In this document: positions 17,626 to 26,452 of the stretch, one piece after another
Position numbering within the stretch: position 1 is the first letter of the stretch
Layout: each line of letters begins with the position of its first letter
Assembly: GCF_001664485.1 (NCBI RefSeq)
Contig: NZ_CP013630.1
Location: 251,001-315,000, forward strand
Source of the DNA: Rhizobium sp. N324
GTDB taxonomy: Bacteria > Pseudomonadota > Alphaproteobacteria > Rhizobiales > Rhizobiaceae
DNA: 64,000 bases
Reading direction: 5' to 3'
Made by a program: the position numbers and the translations under genes
Notes under the pieces: model-generated
Database searches by the model: none
Told to the model about the DNA's origin: nothing
Seen by the model: only the letters and a program-made list of their open reading frames with translations

Positions 17626-19101
17626 ATGTTTGGAAAACGCGGAAATGAAGGTTCCGGAAAGGTCGGAGGGGCAATTGCTCCCCCGCCGCCGGCTCCGGCT
17701 GCCGCCCCTGCGGCCGCTGCTCCCTCCATTCTGGTCGAACCCTCGCGTGAGCCGGCACGCCAGCAGGTGACGCCACCGCCGATGCAGACGCCGCAGCGCA
17801 AGCGCCCTGTTCGCACCGACGAATATTACGACACCAAGGCGCAGGTCTTTTCCGCGCTGATCGATACGATCGATCTCTCCCAGCTTTCCAAGCTAGACGG
17901 CGAAAGCGCGCGCGAGGAAATCCGCGACATCGTCAACGACATCATCACCATCAAGAACTTTGCGATGTCGATCTCCGAGCAGGAAGAACTGCTCGAGGAT
18001 ATCTGCAACGATGTGCTCGGCTACGGTCCGCTGGAGCCGTTGCTGGCGCGCGACGATATCGCCGACATCATGGTCAACGGCGCCGGCCAGACGTTCATCG
18101 AAGTCGGCGGCAAGACGATCGAATCGGAGATCCGCTTCCGCGACAATGCGCAGCTTCTCTCGATCTGCCAGCGCATCGTCAGCCAGGTCGGCCGCCGCGT
18201 CGACGAATCGAGCCCGATCTGCGACGCCCGCCTGCCCGACGGCTCGCGCGTCAACGTCATCGCGCCGCCGCTGTCGATCGACGGGCCGGCACTCACCATC
18301 CGCAAATTCAAGAAGGACAAGCTGACGCTTGATCAGCTCGTCCGTTTCGGCGCGATCACGGCTGAGGGTGCGACCGTGCTGCAGATCATCGGCCGCGTGC
18401 GCTGCAATGTCGTCATTTCGGGCGGCACCGGCTCGGGCAAGACGACGCTGCTGAACTGCCTCACAAACTATATCGACAGGGACGAACGCGTCATCACCTG
18501 CGAGGATACGGCAGAACTGCAGCTGCAGCAGCCGCATGTCGTACGCTTGGAAACACGCCCGCCGAATATCGAAGGCGAGGGCGAGATTACCATGCGCGAT
18601 CTCGTCAAGAACTGCCTGCGTATGCGCCCCGAGCGCATCATCGTCGGCGAAGTGCGCGGACCTGAAGTTTTCGACCTGCTGCAGGCGATGAATACCGGTC
18701 ACGACGGCTCGATGGGCACCATCCACGCCAACACGCCGCGCGAATGCCTGAGCCGTATCGAATCGATGATTGCCATGGGCGGCTTCACCCTGCCGGCAAA
18801 GACGGTGCGCGAGATCATCTCCAGCTCGGTTGATGTGATCGTCCAGGCGGCGCGCCTTCGCGACGGTTCGCGCCGCATCACTCAGATCACCGAGGTGATC
18901 GGCATGGAAGGCGACGTCATCATCACCCAGGACCTGATGCGTTACGAGATCGAAGGCGAGGATGCCGGCGGCCGCCTGATCGGCCGGCATATGTCGACCG
19001 GCGTCGGCAAGCCGCATTTCTGGGATCGCGCCCGCTACTTCAACGAGGAAAAGCGTCTTGCCGCCGCCCTCGACGCGATGGAAGCGAAAACGAAGGATTA
19101 G
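17626..19101 (+). CDS. cpaF: Secretion/assembly ATPase CpaF/TadA
   Basis: A 491-residue hexameric motor ATPase of the GspE/VirB11 class powering Flp pilus assembly. A Pro/Ala-rich N-terminal tail (about residues 15-60) precedes the conserved N-domain and RecA-like domain. Walker A is GGTGSGKTT (about residues 266-274), the Walker B region is [14 protein letters not shown], and the His box is [15 protein letters not shown]. Length and order are typical. It is followed after 5 bp by tadB, its likely inner-membrane partner. Confidence 0.95.
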   Translation: MFGKRGNEGSGKVGGAIAPPPPAPAAAPAAAAPSILVEPSREPARQQVTPPPMQTPQRKRPVRTDEYYDTKAQVFSALIDTIDLSQLSKLDGESAREEIRDIVNDIITIKNFAMSISEQEELLEDICNDVLGYGPLEPLLARDDIADIMVNGAGQTFIEVGGKTIESEIRFRDNAQLLSICQRIVSQVGRRVDESSPICDARLPDGSRVNVIAPPLSIDGPALTIRKFKKDKLTLDQLVRFGAITAEGATVLQIIGRVRCNVVISGGTGSGKTTLLNCLTNYIDRDERVITCEDTAELQLQQPHVVRLETRPPNIEGEGEITMRDLVKNCLRMRPERIIVGEVRGPEVFDLLQAMNTGHDGSMGTIHANTPRECLSRIESMIAMGGFTLPAKTVREIISSSVDVIVQAARLRDGSRRITQITEVIGMEGDVIITQDLMRYEIEGEDAGGRLIGRHMSTGVGKPHFWDRARYFNEEKRLAAALDAMEAKTKD

Positions 19102-19106
19102 GCGAG

Positions 19107-20114
19107 ATGTTCGGGTTCGATCCGATAGTGCTGGCAATTGTCGTCCTCGCCGCCGTCGCCGCGGCGGCGGTCGCCTATGCGCTGATGTATTCCCGGATCG
19201 AGGCCGACAAGAAATCGGCAAGCCGCATCGACCGCGTCAAATCGGCCGAAAGCGACCGGGTGAAGGTCAAGGCTGCCCGAGACCGGGTGCAGGAAATGTC
19301 GAAGCGCCGGAAATCGGTGCAGGACAATCTCAAGGATCTGGAAAAGCGCCAGCACGAAAAGACCAAGAAGACCCTGTCGATGAAATCTCGGCTGGTGCAG
19401 GCCGGTCTGGCGGTCACGGTCGGGAGATTCTATCTGATCAGTGCCGTCTTCGCCTGCGTGCTGCTGCTCATGGCCTTCATCATCGGCATGTCGCCGATGG
19501 TGATGATCGGTATTGCCGTCGTCGCCGGTCTCGGCCTGCCGCGCTGGATCGTCGGTTTCCTGATCAAGCGCCGCCAGAACAAGTTCCTCAACGAGCTCCC
19601 CAATGCGCTTGACGTCATCACCCGCTCGATCAAATCGGGCCTGCCGCTCAACGATGCGATCCGCCTCATCGCCACCGAAGGCACAGAGCCGGTCAAGAGC
19701 GAGTTCCGGCGGGTGATCGAGGCACAGCAGGTCGGCCTCAGCATTCCCGACGCCTGCGCCCGCATGACGCTCCATATGCCGCTCCAGGAAGTGAACTTCT
19801 TCGCCATCGTCATCGCCATCCAGTCACAGGCCGGCGGCAATTTGTCGGAAGCGATCGGCAACCTCTCCAAGGTGCTGCGCGAGCGCCGGAAGATGAAGGC
19901 CAAGGTCTCGGCGCTTTCGATGGAAGCCAAGGCGTCGGCGGTCATCATCGGTGCGCTGCCCTTCATCGTCGCGACCCTCGTCTATCTGACGTCGCCAAGC
20001 TACATGATGATCCTTTTCACCGATCCGCGCGGACACCTCATCATGGGTATCTCGGCGATCTGGATGTCGATCGGCATCTTCGTCATGCGCAACATGGTCA
20101 ATTTTGACATTTAG
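19107..20114 (+). CDS. tadB: Inner-membrane platform protein TadB
   Basis: A 335-residue protein with one N-terminal helix, a charged cytoplasmic stretch (KRRKSVQDNLKDLEKRQHEK) and a T2SSF (GspF-like) domain containing ALDVITRSIKSGLPLNDAI and FFAIVIAIQSQAGGNLSEAI, followed by C-terminal helices. It forms the membrane platform with TadC and couples to CpaF. It lies 5 bp after cpaF and 15 bp before tadC. Confidence 0.94.
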   Translation: MFGFDPIVLAIVVLAAVAAAAVAYALMYSRIEADKKSASRIDRVKSAESDRVKVKAARDRVQEMSKRRKSVQDNLKDLEKRQHEKTKKTLSMKSRLVQAGLAVTVGRFYLISAVFACVLLLMAFIIGMSPMVMIGIAVVAGLGLPRWIVGFLIKRRQNKFLNELPNALDVITRSIKSGLPLNDAIRLIATEGTEPVKSEFRRVIEAQQVGLSIPDACARMTLHMPLQEVNFFAIVIAIQSQAGGNLSEAIGNLSKVLRERRKMKAKVSALSMEAKASAVIIGALPFIVATLVYLTSPSYMMILFTDPRGHLIMGISAIWMSIGIFVMRNMVNFDI

Positions 20115-20129
20115 CCGGAAGGACGCACC

Positions 20130-21116
20130 ATGTCGCAGGACCTTGCCGCAACCCTGACCAATCCAAGCATGCTGATCGCGCTCCTCGTGGCGATCGCGGT
20201 CTTCGCCACGTTTTATACGATCGCCGTCCCCTTCTTCGAACGGGGCGATCTCAACAAGCGTATGAAAGCCGTTTCGACCGAGCGCGAGCAGATCCGCGCG
20301 CGCGAACGCGCCCGCATGAACACCGAAACCGGCGCCGGCAAGGCATCGCTCCGGAGCCAGAACAATCGCTCGGTCCGCCAGATCGTCGAGCGCTTCAACC
20401 TGCGCAAGGCGCTCGTCGACGAGAATACGGTCAACAAGCTGCGTGCTGCCGGGTTTCGCTCGGAGAATGCGCTGAATACTTTCCTGGTGGCGCGTTTTCT
20501 GCTGCCCTTCCTTTTCCTGGCGCTTGCCACCTTCTGGGTCTTCGGCCTCGGCAATCTCGCCGACAGGGGCACGCCCATCCGCGTCTTTGCCGTTATCGGC
20601 ATCGGCTATCTCGGCTTCTACTCGCCGAACATCTATATCTCGAACCGCATGGGCAAGCGTCAGCACTCGATCAAACGTGCCTGGCCGGATGCGCTCGATC
20701 TGATGCTGATCTGCGTCGAATCGGGCATCTCGATCGAGGCGGCGATGCGTCGTGTGTCGGAAGAACTCGGCGAGCAGTCGCCGCCGCTTGCCGAGGAGAT
20801 GGTGCTGACCACGGCCGAACTCTCCTTCCTGCCGGATCGCCGCGTCGCGCTCGACAATCTTGCCACGCGCACCCAGATCGAACTGGTGCGCTCGGTCACC
20901 CAGGCGCTGATCCAGGCCGATCGCTACGGTACGCCGGTGGCGCAGGCGCTGCGTGTCCTCGCTCAGGAAGGGCGTGACGAGCGCATGAACGAGGCGGAAA
21001 AGAAGGCGGCCGCCCTGCCGCCGAAACTGACGGTGCCGATGATCCTGTTCTTCCTGCCGGTGCTGATCGCCGTCATTCTCGGCCCGGCCGGCATCCAGGT
21101 GTCGGACAAGTTCTGA
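20130..21116 (+). CDS. tadC: Inner-membrane platform protein TadC
   Basis: A 328-residue GspF-like membrane protein. The T2SSF domain shows DALDLMLICVESGISIEAAM and LTQAL-like helices (SVTQALIQADRYGTPVAQAL), with a C-terminal hydrophobic segment LTVPMILFFLPVLIAVIL. A strong GGAAGGACG site precedes the ATG. It is the last gene of the cpaB-tadC run. TadD is supplied from the opposite strand at 21.8 kb. Confidence 0.94.
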   Translation: MSQDLAATLTNPSMLIALLVAIAVFATFYTIAVPFFERGDLNKRMKAVSTEREQIRARERARMNTETGAGKASLRSQNNRSVRQIVERFNLRKALVDENTVNKLRAAGFRSENALNTFLVARFLLPFLFLALATFWVFGLGNLADRGTPIRVFAVIGIGYLGFYSPNIYISNRMGKRQHSIKRAWPDALDLMLICVESGISIEAAMRRVSEELGEQSPPLAEEMVLTTAELSFLPDRRVALDNLATRTQIELVRSVTQALIQADRYGTPVAQALRVLAQEGRDERMNEAEKKAAALPPKLTVPMILFFLPVLIAVILGPAGIQVSDKF

Positions 21117-21191
21117 GGCTTGCCGCCGTCTAAACCGGTTCCGATTTGAGGAATAATGCAGTAGTCTTCGATCCCTCACGAGGGGTCTGGA

Positions 21192-21824
21192 ATGTCTTCC
21201 GCAGGCGTTTTCATCAGCATCATGGCAGCTCTGGCGGTCGGCGCGATGAGCCCCGGCCCGAGCTTCGTCGTCGTCTCCAGGATTGCCATTTCGCGGTCAC
21301 GGCTGGACGGTCTTGCGGCCGCACTCGGCATGGGCGGCGGCGGCGTGGTTTTTGCCGTGCTGGCGCTCGCCGGTCTGACGGCGCTGCTCTCGCAGTTCGA
21401 ATGGCTCTATATCCTGCTCAAGGTCGCCGGCGGTGCCTACCTCGTCTATATCGCCGTCAATATCTGGAGAGGCGCTGCGCAGCCGCTGGAAGTTTCCGAA
21501 GCCGGCGATGGCCATCGTGCACCGAGGCTGAGCTTCACGACTGCGCTTTTGACCCAGCTCAGCAACCCGAAGACGATCATCGTCTATGCCAGCCTCTTTG
21601 CCGCGCTTCTGCCGAGGGCGGTGCCGCTCGGTCTGATGATCGCGCTGCCGCTCGGCGTCTTTGCGGTGGAAGCGGGGTGGTATTCGATCGTGGCGTTGGC
21701 CTTTTCGGCCCGCCATCCGCGGCGGCTCTACCTCGCGGCGAAGAGCTGGATCGACTGGGCCGCCGGTGCCGTCATGGGCGGCCTCGGACTTCGTCTTATA
21801 CTTTCAGGCCTGAGCGCCCGCTAA
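21192..21824 (+). CDS. LysE/RhtB-family amino-acid exporter
   Basis: A 210-residue inner-membrane protein of the LysE superfamily with about six helices. The typical N-terminal signature AVGAMSPGPSFVVVSRIAIS and the mid-protein LTQLSNPKTIIVYASLFAAL are present. It would export an amino acid or homoserine-like compound; the substrate cannot be read from sequence. GAGGGG upstream of ATG 21192 supports the start. It lies 75 bp after tadC and converges on the TPR lipoprotein gene, with no obvious link to pilus function. Confidence 0.9.
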   Translation: MSSAGVFISIMAALAVGAMSPGPSFVVVSRIAISRSRLDGLAAALGMGGGGVVFAVLALAGLTALLSQFEWLYILLKVAGGAYLVYIAVNIWRGAAQPLEVSEAGDGHRAPRLSFTTALLTQLSNPKTIIVYASLFAALLPRAVPLGLMIALPLGVFAVEAGWYSIVALAFSARHPRRLYLAAKSWIDWAAGAVMGGLGLRLILSGLSAR

Positions 21825-21831
21825 AGCATCG

Positions 21832-22668
21832 TCAGTTGGTGTTGCCGGCGTCTGCGGCGCCCGGCGTCTTGTCCTTGGCGGCAAGCTTCTGCCAGGAGTT
21901 CTGCTGCGAGAGCATGCCGCGGAGATAGGCGACATTGGCATCGGCCTGCTGCGGCGAAAGTTCGCGCCGCGCGATCTGCTCGGCCTCCGGGAAACGTCCC
22001 TGCAGGCCGACGACGAGCGCAAGGTTCTGCCTGACGCGGCTGTCGGCGGTGGGCTGGCCGGCGGCCGAGCGCAGATAGGTTTCGGCGGTGCGCAGATCGC
22101 CGGTCAGCACATAGGACATGCCGAGATTGGAAAGGATGGAGGGCTCGTTCGGCTGGATGTCGAGTGCGTCGCGGTAGCGCTGCCGGGCATCGCTTGCCCG
22201 GCCCATCTGGTCGAGGATCGCGCCTTCGGCCGAAATCAGCTTCCAGTCCGGACGATCCGGTGTCTGGGCGCGGCCGATCGTGTCGAGCGCCTGCTGGAAT
22301 TGGCCGGCCGCCGCCTGCGCCTTGCCGTAGGCGGCCAGCACATTGCGGTCGGCGGGATTGCTGATCGCCACCTGCTGCATCACGGCGAGCGCCTGCGCAT
22401 CACGGCCGTTCATGCGCAACAGATTGGCATAGCTGACACCGGTGACCGGATCGCGCGGGTTCTTTTCATAGGCCTGACCGAGGCGGTCGGTTGCCGAGCG
22501 CAGCTCGGTGGCGTCCATCTCTTCGACCGGCTTGGTAAGCTTCGGCACCGAGCCAGTGGTCATCCGATCCTTGGTCGTCGAGCAGCCGGCAAGTGCCAGG
22601 ACGAGCAGCGATGCGGCAGCACCCCGCAGGAGACGATGGGTGAATGTGGTGGTGAGCGAGGCCGGCAT
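21832..22668 (-). CDS. tadD: TadD-like TPR lipoprotein
   Basis: A 278-residue protein with a lipoprotein signal (SLLVLALAGCSTTKDRMTTG, acylated Cys in LAGC). Several tetratricopeptide repeats follow: GRDAQALAVMQQVAISNPAD, NVLAAYGKAQAAAGQFQQAL and LGMSYVLTGDLRTAETYLR. This is the TadD layout, and its position beside tadC supports the role of outer-membrane pilotin or assembly factor. I chose ATG 22668 since AGGGAA lies 8 nt upstream and the signal then starts at residue 1. The reading continues upstream to 22809 without supporting features. Confidence 0.88.
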   Translation of the reverse strand: MPASLTTTFTHRLLRGAAASLLVLALAGCSTTKDRMTTGSVPKLTKPVEEMDATELRSATDRLGQAYEKNPRDPVTGVSYANLLRMNGRDAQALAVMQQVAISNPADRNVLAAYGKAQAAAGQFQQALDTIGRAQTPDRPDWKLISAEGAILDQMGRASDARQRYRDALDIQPNEPSILSNLGMSYVLTGDLRTAETYLRSAAGQPTADSRVRQNLALVVGLQGRFPEAEQIARRELSPQQADANVAYLRGMLSQQNSWQKLAAKDKTPGAADAGNTN

Positions 22669-22752
22669 GATGCGTTCCCTGGATTCCGAAATCGGCGCCT
22701 GACCTCGAAGCGGAACAGGGAAAGGTTTGACGCAATCTTCGCTCCAGCAATA

Positions 22753-22772
22753 GTCTGTTAACCCTAACAGAC
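22753..22772. promoter_or_regulatory. Perfect inverted repeat between tadD and the M17 peptidase gene
   Basis: GTCTGTTA and TAACAGAC form perfect 8-bp arms around ACCC in the 143-bp divergent gap. It is placed like an operator acting on one or both promoters. No known regulator is assigned. Confidence 0.45.
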
Positions 22773-22811
22773 CGTTAAGGAGTGATTCCTTACGACCGCC
22801 GAAGGACAATC

Positions 22812-24203
22812 ATGGCCCCCTATCAGTTTATCGAGAGACCGACCCCTTTCAACACGAAGGGCGGTTCGACGCTGCCGATCTTTGCCGTCACCCCTGCCCA
22901 TATCGAGACCGGCACGATCGATCCGATCGCGCTCGATTGGGCGCAGAGGGCGGGCTACAAGGCCGAAAGCGGGTCGCTGCTGCTGATCCCGACGGCCGAA
23001 GGCCATCTCGGCGGCGCTCTTTTTGGCCTCGGCACCAATCCGTCCGAGCAGCCTTACATTACCGGCAGGCTCGCCCGGGCGCTGCCCGCCGGCGACTGGC
23101 ACATCGAAACCGCACCGCTGACGGCAAATCGTCTGGCGCTCGGCTTTGGTCTCGGCAGCTACCGTTTCGACCGCTACAAGTCTGAAAAATCGCCGGCGGC
23201 GACGCTGATGATCCCCCGCGATGCCGACAGTGCCGACATCAAGCGCCAGCTCGCCGGCGTCTTTCTCGCCCGCGACCTCATCAATACGCCGACCAATGAC
23301 ATGGGGCCGAACCAGCTCGAAACCGTGTTCCGTGGTTTGGCTGCACATTACAAGGCAGAGGTATCGGTTATCACGGGCGACGATCTGCTCGAGCAGAATT
23401 TCCCGCTGGTTCATACCGTCGGCCGCGCCAGTGCCGATGCGCCGCGCCTTCTCGAACTGCGCTGGGGCAAGAAGGGCCATCGCAAGGTGACCCTTGTCGG
23501 CAAGGGCGTCTGCTTCGATACCGGCGGCCTCGACATCAAGCCCGCCGCCTCCATGCTGCTGATGAAGAAGGACATGGGCGGCGCGGCGAATGTCATGGGG
23601 CTCGCGCTGATGATCATGGACGCCAAGCTGAAGGTCGATCTGCGCGTCATTGTCCCGGTCGTCGAAAATGCGATCTCCTCCAATGCCTTCCGCCCCGGCG
23701 ACATCTATAAGAGCCGCAAGGGTCTGACCGTCCAGATCGACAATACCGATGCCGAAGGCCGTCTGATCCTTGCCGATGCGCTTGCCTATGCCGACGAAGA
23801 AGAGCCCGATCTCCTGATCGACATGGCGACGCTGACGGGCGCTGCCCGTGTCGCGCTGGGTCCGGATCTCCCGCCCTTCTTCACCGACGACGCCAATCTG
23901 GCGCATGACCTGACCGAAGCGAGCCTGGAAACGGACGATCCGATCTGGCGGCTGCCGCTCTATTCCGGTTACGACAAGGATATCCGCGCCAAATTCGCCG
24001 ATCTCACCAACGCGCCGGCCGGCGGCATGGCGGGAGCGATTACCGCGGCCCTTTTCCTCAAGCGTTTCGTCGGCAAGACGAAGAGCTGGGCGCATTTCGA
24101 CATTTACGGCTGGGCCCAGTCCGAGCGGCCGCATTCGCCGGGTGGCGGTGAAGCACAGGCAATCCGCGCGCTCTTCCATCATATCCGCGAGAGCCTGCGC
24201 TGA
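22812..24203 (+). CDS. Leucyl aminopeptidase family protein (M17)
   Basis: A 463-residue M17 metallo-aminopeptidase. The catalytic core is intact: GKGVCFDTGGLDIKPA and KKDMGGAANVMGLA supply metal and active-site residues, and the family signature NTDAEGRLILADALAYA is present. The N-terminal domain is short. ATG 22812 is preceded by AAGGACA; a start at 22782 would lie inside the promoter region. In family members the enzyme removes N-terminal residues from peptides in the cytoplasm. Nearby MarR and NlpC/P60 genes suggest use on scavenged or murein-derived peptides, which is inference. Confidence 0.92.
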   Translation: MAPYQFIERPTPFNTKGGSTLPIFAVTPAHIETGTIDPIALDWAQRAGYKAESGSLLLIPTAEGHLGGALFGLGTNPSEQPYITGRLARALPAGDWHIETAPLTANRLALGFGLGSYRFDRYKSEKSPAATLMIPRDADSADIKRQLAGVFLARDLINTPTNDMGPNQLETVFRGLAAHYKAEVSVITGDDLLEQNFPLVHTVGRASADAPRLLELRWGKKGHRKVTLVGKGVCFDTGGLDIKPAASMLLMKKDMGGAANVMGLALMIMDAKLKVDLRVIVPVVENAISSNAFRPGDIYKSRKGLTVQIDNTDAEGRLILADALAYADEEEPDLLIDMATLTGAARVALGPDLPPFFTDDANLAHDLTEASLETDDPIWRLPLYSGYDKDIRAKFADLTNAPAGGMAGAITAALFLKRFVGKTKSWAHFDIYGWAQSERPHSPGGGEAQAIRALFHHIRESLR

Positions 24204-24320
24204 CGGTGCAAACGAGGGCTGAGGGGGCGGTCGCATCTTGCCCGCGCAGCCGATCGTTAAAATTTTATTCACCCTGCCGGGCGGCAATTCCTGCCGCCTC
24301 TTGCATGTCCATGGCAACTG

Positions 24321-24355
24321 CCGGAAAATGAAACGTTAGCGTAACGATTTTCCGG
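24321..24355. promoter_or_regulatory. Extended hairpin or operator just before the marR-type gene
   Basis: CCGGAAAAT (24321-24329) pairs with ATTTTCCGG (24347-24355), and inside it CGTTA (24334-24338) pairs with TAACG (24342-24346). A 4-nt bulge sits on the left side only. The right arm runs into the GGAGGGG ribosome site of the GTG start at 24363, so it can act as an operator for the encoded repressor or as an RNA hairpin limiting translation. Confidence 0.55.
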
Positions 24356-24362
24356 AGGGGCC

Positions 24363-24713
24363 GTGCCGATCGAACTGACCGCCTCGCAGGCGCTGGGGCT
24401 CTGGCATGGCGTGGCACTCGATCAGGTCCGCCACGATAACCGCGATTTGACGTTGCGCCAGATGGCGATCCTGCTGCATATTTACCTGGTGCCGCCGCCG
24501 CATACGGTGCGCGGGCTTGCCGCGACGCTTGAGGTCACCAAGCCGGTCATTACCCGCGCCTTGGACACGATGGGCGAGATGGGCCTGGTCGACCGTGTGC
24601 GCGACGATGCCGACCGGCGCAGCGTGATCATCAAGCGCACGGTCGGCGGCGCGCTATACCTGGAAAAGCTCGGCGACCTCGTCCGTGATCAGGCCCGCCG
24701 GCTGCCGCTCTGA
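24363..24713 (+). CDS. Short MarR-family winged-helix regulator
   Basis: A 116-residue DNA-binding protein. The winged-helix core reads LTLRQMAILLHIYL, then TVRGLAATLEVTKPVITRAL (recognition helix) and DRVRDDADRRSVIIKRT (wing), as in MarR proteins. It lacks the long C-terminal dimerisation helix of full MarR members (usually about 140-160 residues). The start is GTG 24363 behind GGAGGGG. It lies 23 bp before the NlpC/P60 gene, so it probably shares its transcript. The hairpin just upstream could be its own operator. Confidence 0.85.
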   Translation: MPIELTASQALGLWHGVALDQVRHDNRDLTLRQMAILLHIYLVPPPHTVRGLAATLEVTKPVITRALDTMGEMGLVDRVRDDADRRSVIIKRTVGGALYLEKLGDLVRDQARRLPL

Positions 24714-24736
24714 GAGGCCATCTGAAAGGAATAGCA

Positions 24737-25594
24737 ATGACGATGCTCGACCGCCGCCTGCATGCCTATCGGCCGGATCTCGCTGAAGCGGGGCTCGAAG
24801 GCAAGGTGGAGGCGTTGCGCTTCGTCGAAGGCGCCCCGGCCCGCATAGCCGTTCCGGTCGCGGCCTTGCGCCCCGAACCCGACCTAGCGCGTGGCATCGA
24901 TACCGAGCTGCTTCTCGGCGAGGGCGTGACGGTGTTCGATCGCGCCGACGGCTGGTGCTGGGTGAAAGCTGCCTCGGACGGGTATGTCGGTTATCTCTCC
25001 GCAGAGGCCCTGTCGCAAGGCCTGATGGCGCCGACCCATATCGTCACCGTCCAGCGCACCTTCCTCTATCCGGAACCGGAGCTGCGCAAACCCCACCGGG
25101 CGATCCTGTCCATGGGAAGCCGCGTCCATGTGGCCGGCGAGGCGGAGGCGCGCGGCAATCGCTATGTCGTGCTGGAGGATGGAACCGCGATCTTCGCCAA
25201 ACACGTCCAGCCGATCGGCGGGCTCGATGGCGCCGATTACGTCGAGATCGCAGCCCGTTTCCTGGAGACGCCCTATCTCTGGGGCGGGCGCTCCGGCCTT
25301 GGCATCGATTGCTCCGGTCTTGTCCAACTGGCGATGCTGATGACGGGCAGAGATGCGCCACGCGATACCGACATGCAGGCAGCCGGTCTCGGCCGGCCGA
25401 TCGACCGTTCCGAAAGCCGCCGCGGCGACCTGGTGTTCTGGAAAGGCCATGTGGCCGTCTTCGAGGATCCGGAAACCATCCTGCACGCCAACGGCCACAG
25501 CATGACGGTGGCGCGCGAGAATTTCGAGGCCGCCGTCAAACGCATCGGCTGGCTCTACGAGCAGCCGACCGGCTATCGCCGTCCGATCGGCTGA
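24737..25594 (+). CDS. SH3-domain NlpC/P60 cysteine peptidase
   Basis: A 285-residue protein with two SH3-like segments in the first half (GEGVTVFDRADGWCWVKAAS; GSRHVHVAGEAEARGNRYVV-like region) and an NlpC/P60 C40 peptidase domain at about residues 170-275. The nucleophile Cys is in LGIDCSGLVQLAML, the catalytic His in FWKGHVAVFED, and the third polar residue in the LHANGH region. The plan resembles YkfC-type gamma-D-Glu-diamino acid endopeptidases of murein recycling. No signal peptide is evident, so a cytoplasmic role is likely. AAGGAATAGCA precedes ATG 24737. Confidence 0.9.
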   Translation: MTMLDRRLHAYRPDLAEAGLEGKVEALRFVEGAPARIAVPVAALRPEPDLARGIDTELLLGEGVTVFDRADGWCWVKAASDGYVGYLSAEALSQGLMAPTHIVTVQRTFLYPEPELRKPHRAILSMGSRVHVAGEAEARGNRYVVLEDGTAIFAKHVQPIGGLDGADYVEIAARFLETPYLWGGRSGLGIDCSGLVQLAMLMTGRDAPRDTDMQAAGLGRPIDRSESRRGDLVFWKGHVAVFEDPETILHANGHSMTVARENFEAAVKRIGWLYEQPTGYRRPIG

Positions 25595-25600
25595 TCAGGG

Positions 25601-26449
25601 TCACGCCTCGCGCGGGTCGAGCAGATCGCGCAAGCCGTCGCCAAGCATGTTGAAACCGAAGACGGCGAGCGCGATGGCAAGGCCAGGCAGGATCGCCAGC
25701 CAGGGCGCAAGCGCCAGATAGGTTTGCGCATCGGCCAGCATCCGTCCCCAGCTCGGCGCCGGCGGCGCCATGCCGAGCCCGAGGAAGCTGAGACCGGCTT
25801 CGGTCAGGATCGCCAGCCCCAGCTGAATGGCGCCATGCACAATGATCTGGCTGATGATGTTCGGCAGCACATGGCGCAGTGAAATGGTCAGGCGCGTATT
25901 GCCGAGTGCCTGCGCCGCCGTCACATAATCGCGGCTCCAGGCCTGCAGCGAGGTCGCAAGCGTCACCCGTGCAAAGACCGGGATCATGAAGACTGCGATC
26001 GCGGTGATTGCCGTGAAACGCCCGGGCCCGAGAAAGGCGCCGAGCACCATGGCCGACAGAATCGGCGGCAGCGCGAAGATGACGTCGCAGAGGCGCATCA
26101 GCAGCGCTTCGAAAGGACCGCGAATCGCCGCCGCAGAAATGCCGGCGATCGAGCCCAGCGTCCCGCCGACCGCAACCGCGGTGATGGCGATCGACAGCGA
26201 ATTCCAGCATCCCGCCATCAGCATCGACAGCACGTCGCGGCCGAACTGGTCGGTGCCGAGCAGGCCGAAGGCAAGCGGCGGCTGCAGCTTATGGATGATC
26301 TGCATTTTCGCCGGCGGTAGCGGCGTCCAGACGAGCGACAGCAGCCCAACGGCGACCAGCAGGCCGATAATCGCGGCTCCGGAAATCAGGCTTATTCGCC
26401 GGCTAAGGGTGCGGCGGCCGGCAGTGGCGCTGGAGATGACGGGAGCCAT
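25601..26449 (-). CDS. Dipeptide/oligopeptide-type ABC permease (DppC-like)
   Basis: A 282-residue inner-membrane permease with an extended N-terminus, a first helix (AAIIGLLVAVGLLSLVW), the peptide-importer motif HKLQPPLAFGLLGTDQFGRD, and the EAA loop ALGNTRLTISLRHVLPNII. The gene begins 3 bp after the stop of the DppB-like gene. It converges on the NlpC/P60 gene. No ATPase genes lie beside it, so the energising subunits must be encoded elsewhere. Confidence 0.92.
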   Translation of the reverse strand: MAPVISSATAGRRTLSRRISLISGAAIIGLLVAVGLLSLVWTPLPPAKMQIIHKLQPPLAFGLLGTDQFGRDVLSMLMAGCWNSLSIAITAVAVGGTLGSIAGISAAAIRGPFEALLMRLCDVIFALPPILSAMVLGAFLGPGRFTAITAIAVFMIPVFARVTLATSLQAWSRDYVTAAQALGNTRLTISLRHVLPNIISQIIVHGAIQLGLAILTEAGLSFLGLGMAPPAPSWGRMLADAQTYLALAPWLAILPGLAIALAVFGFNMLGDGLRDLLDPREA

Positions 26450-26452
26450 GCC

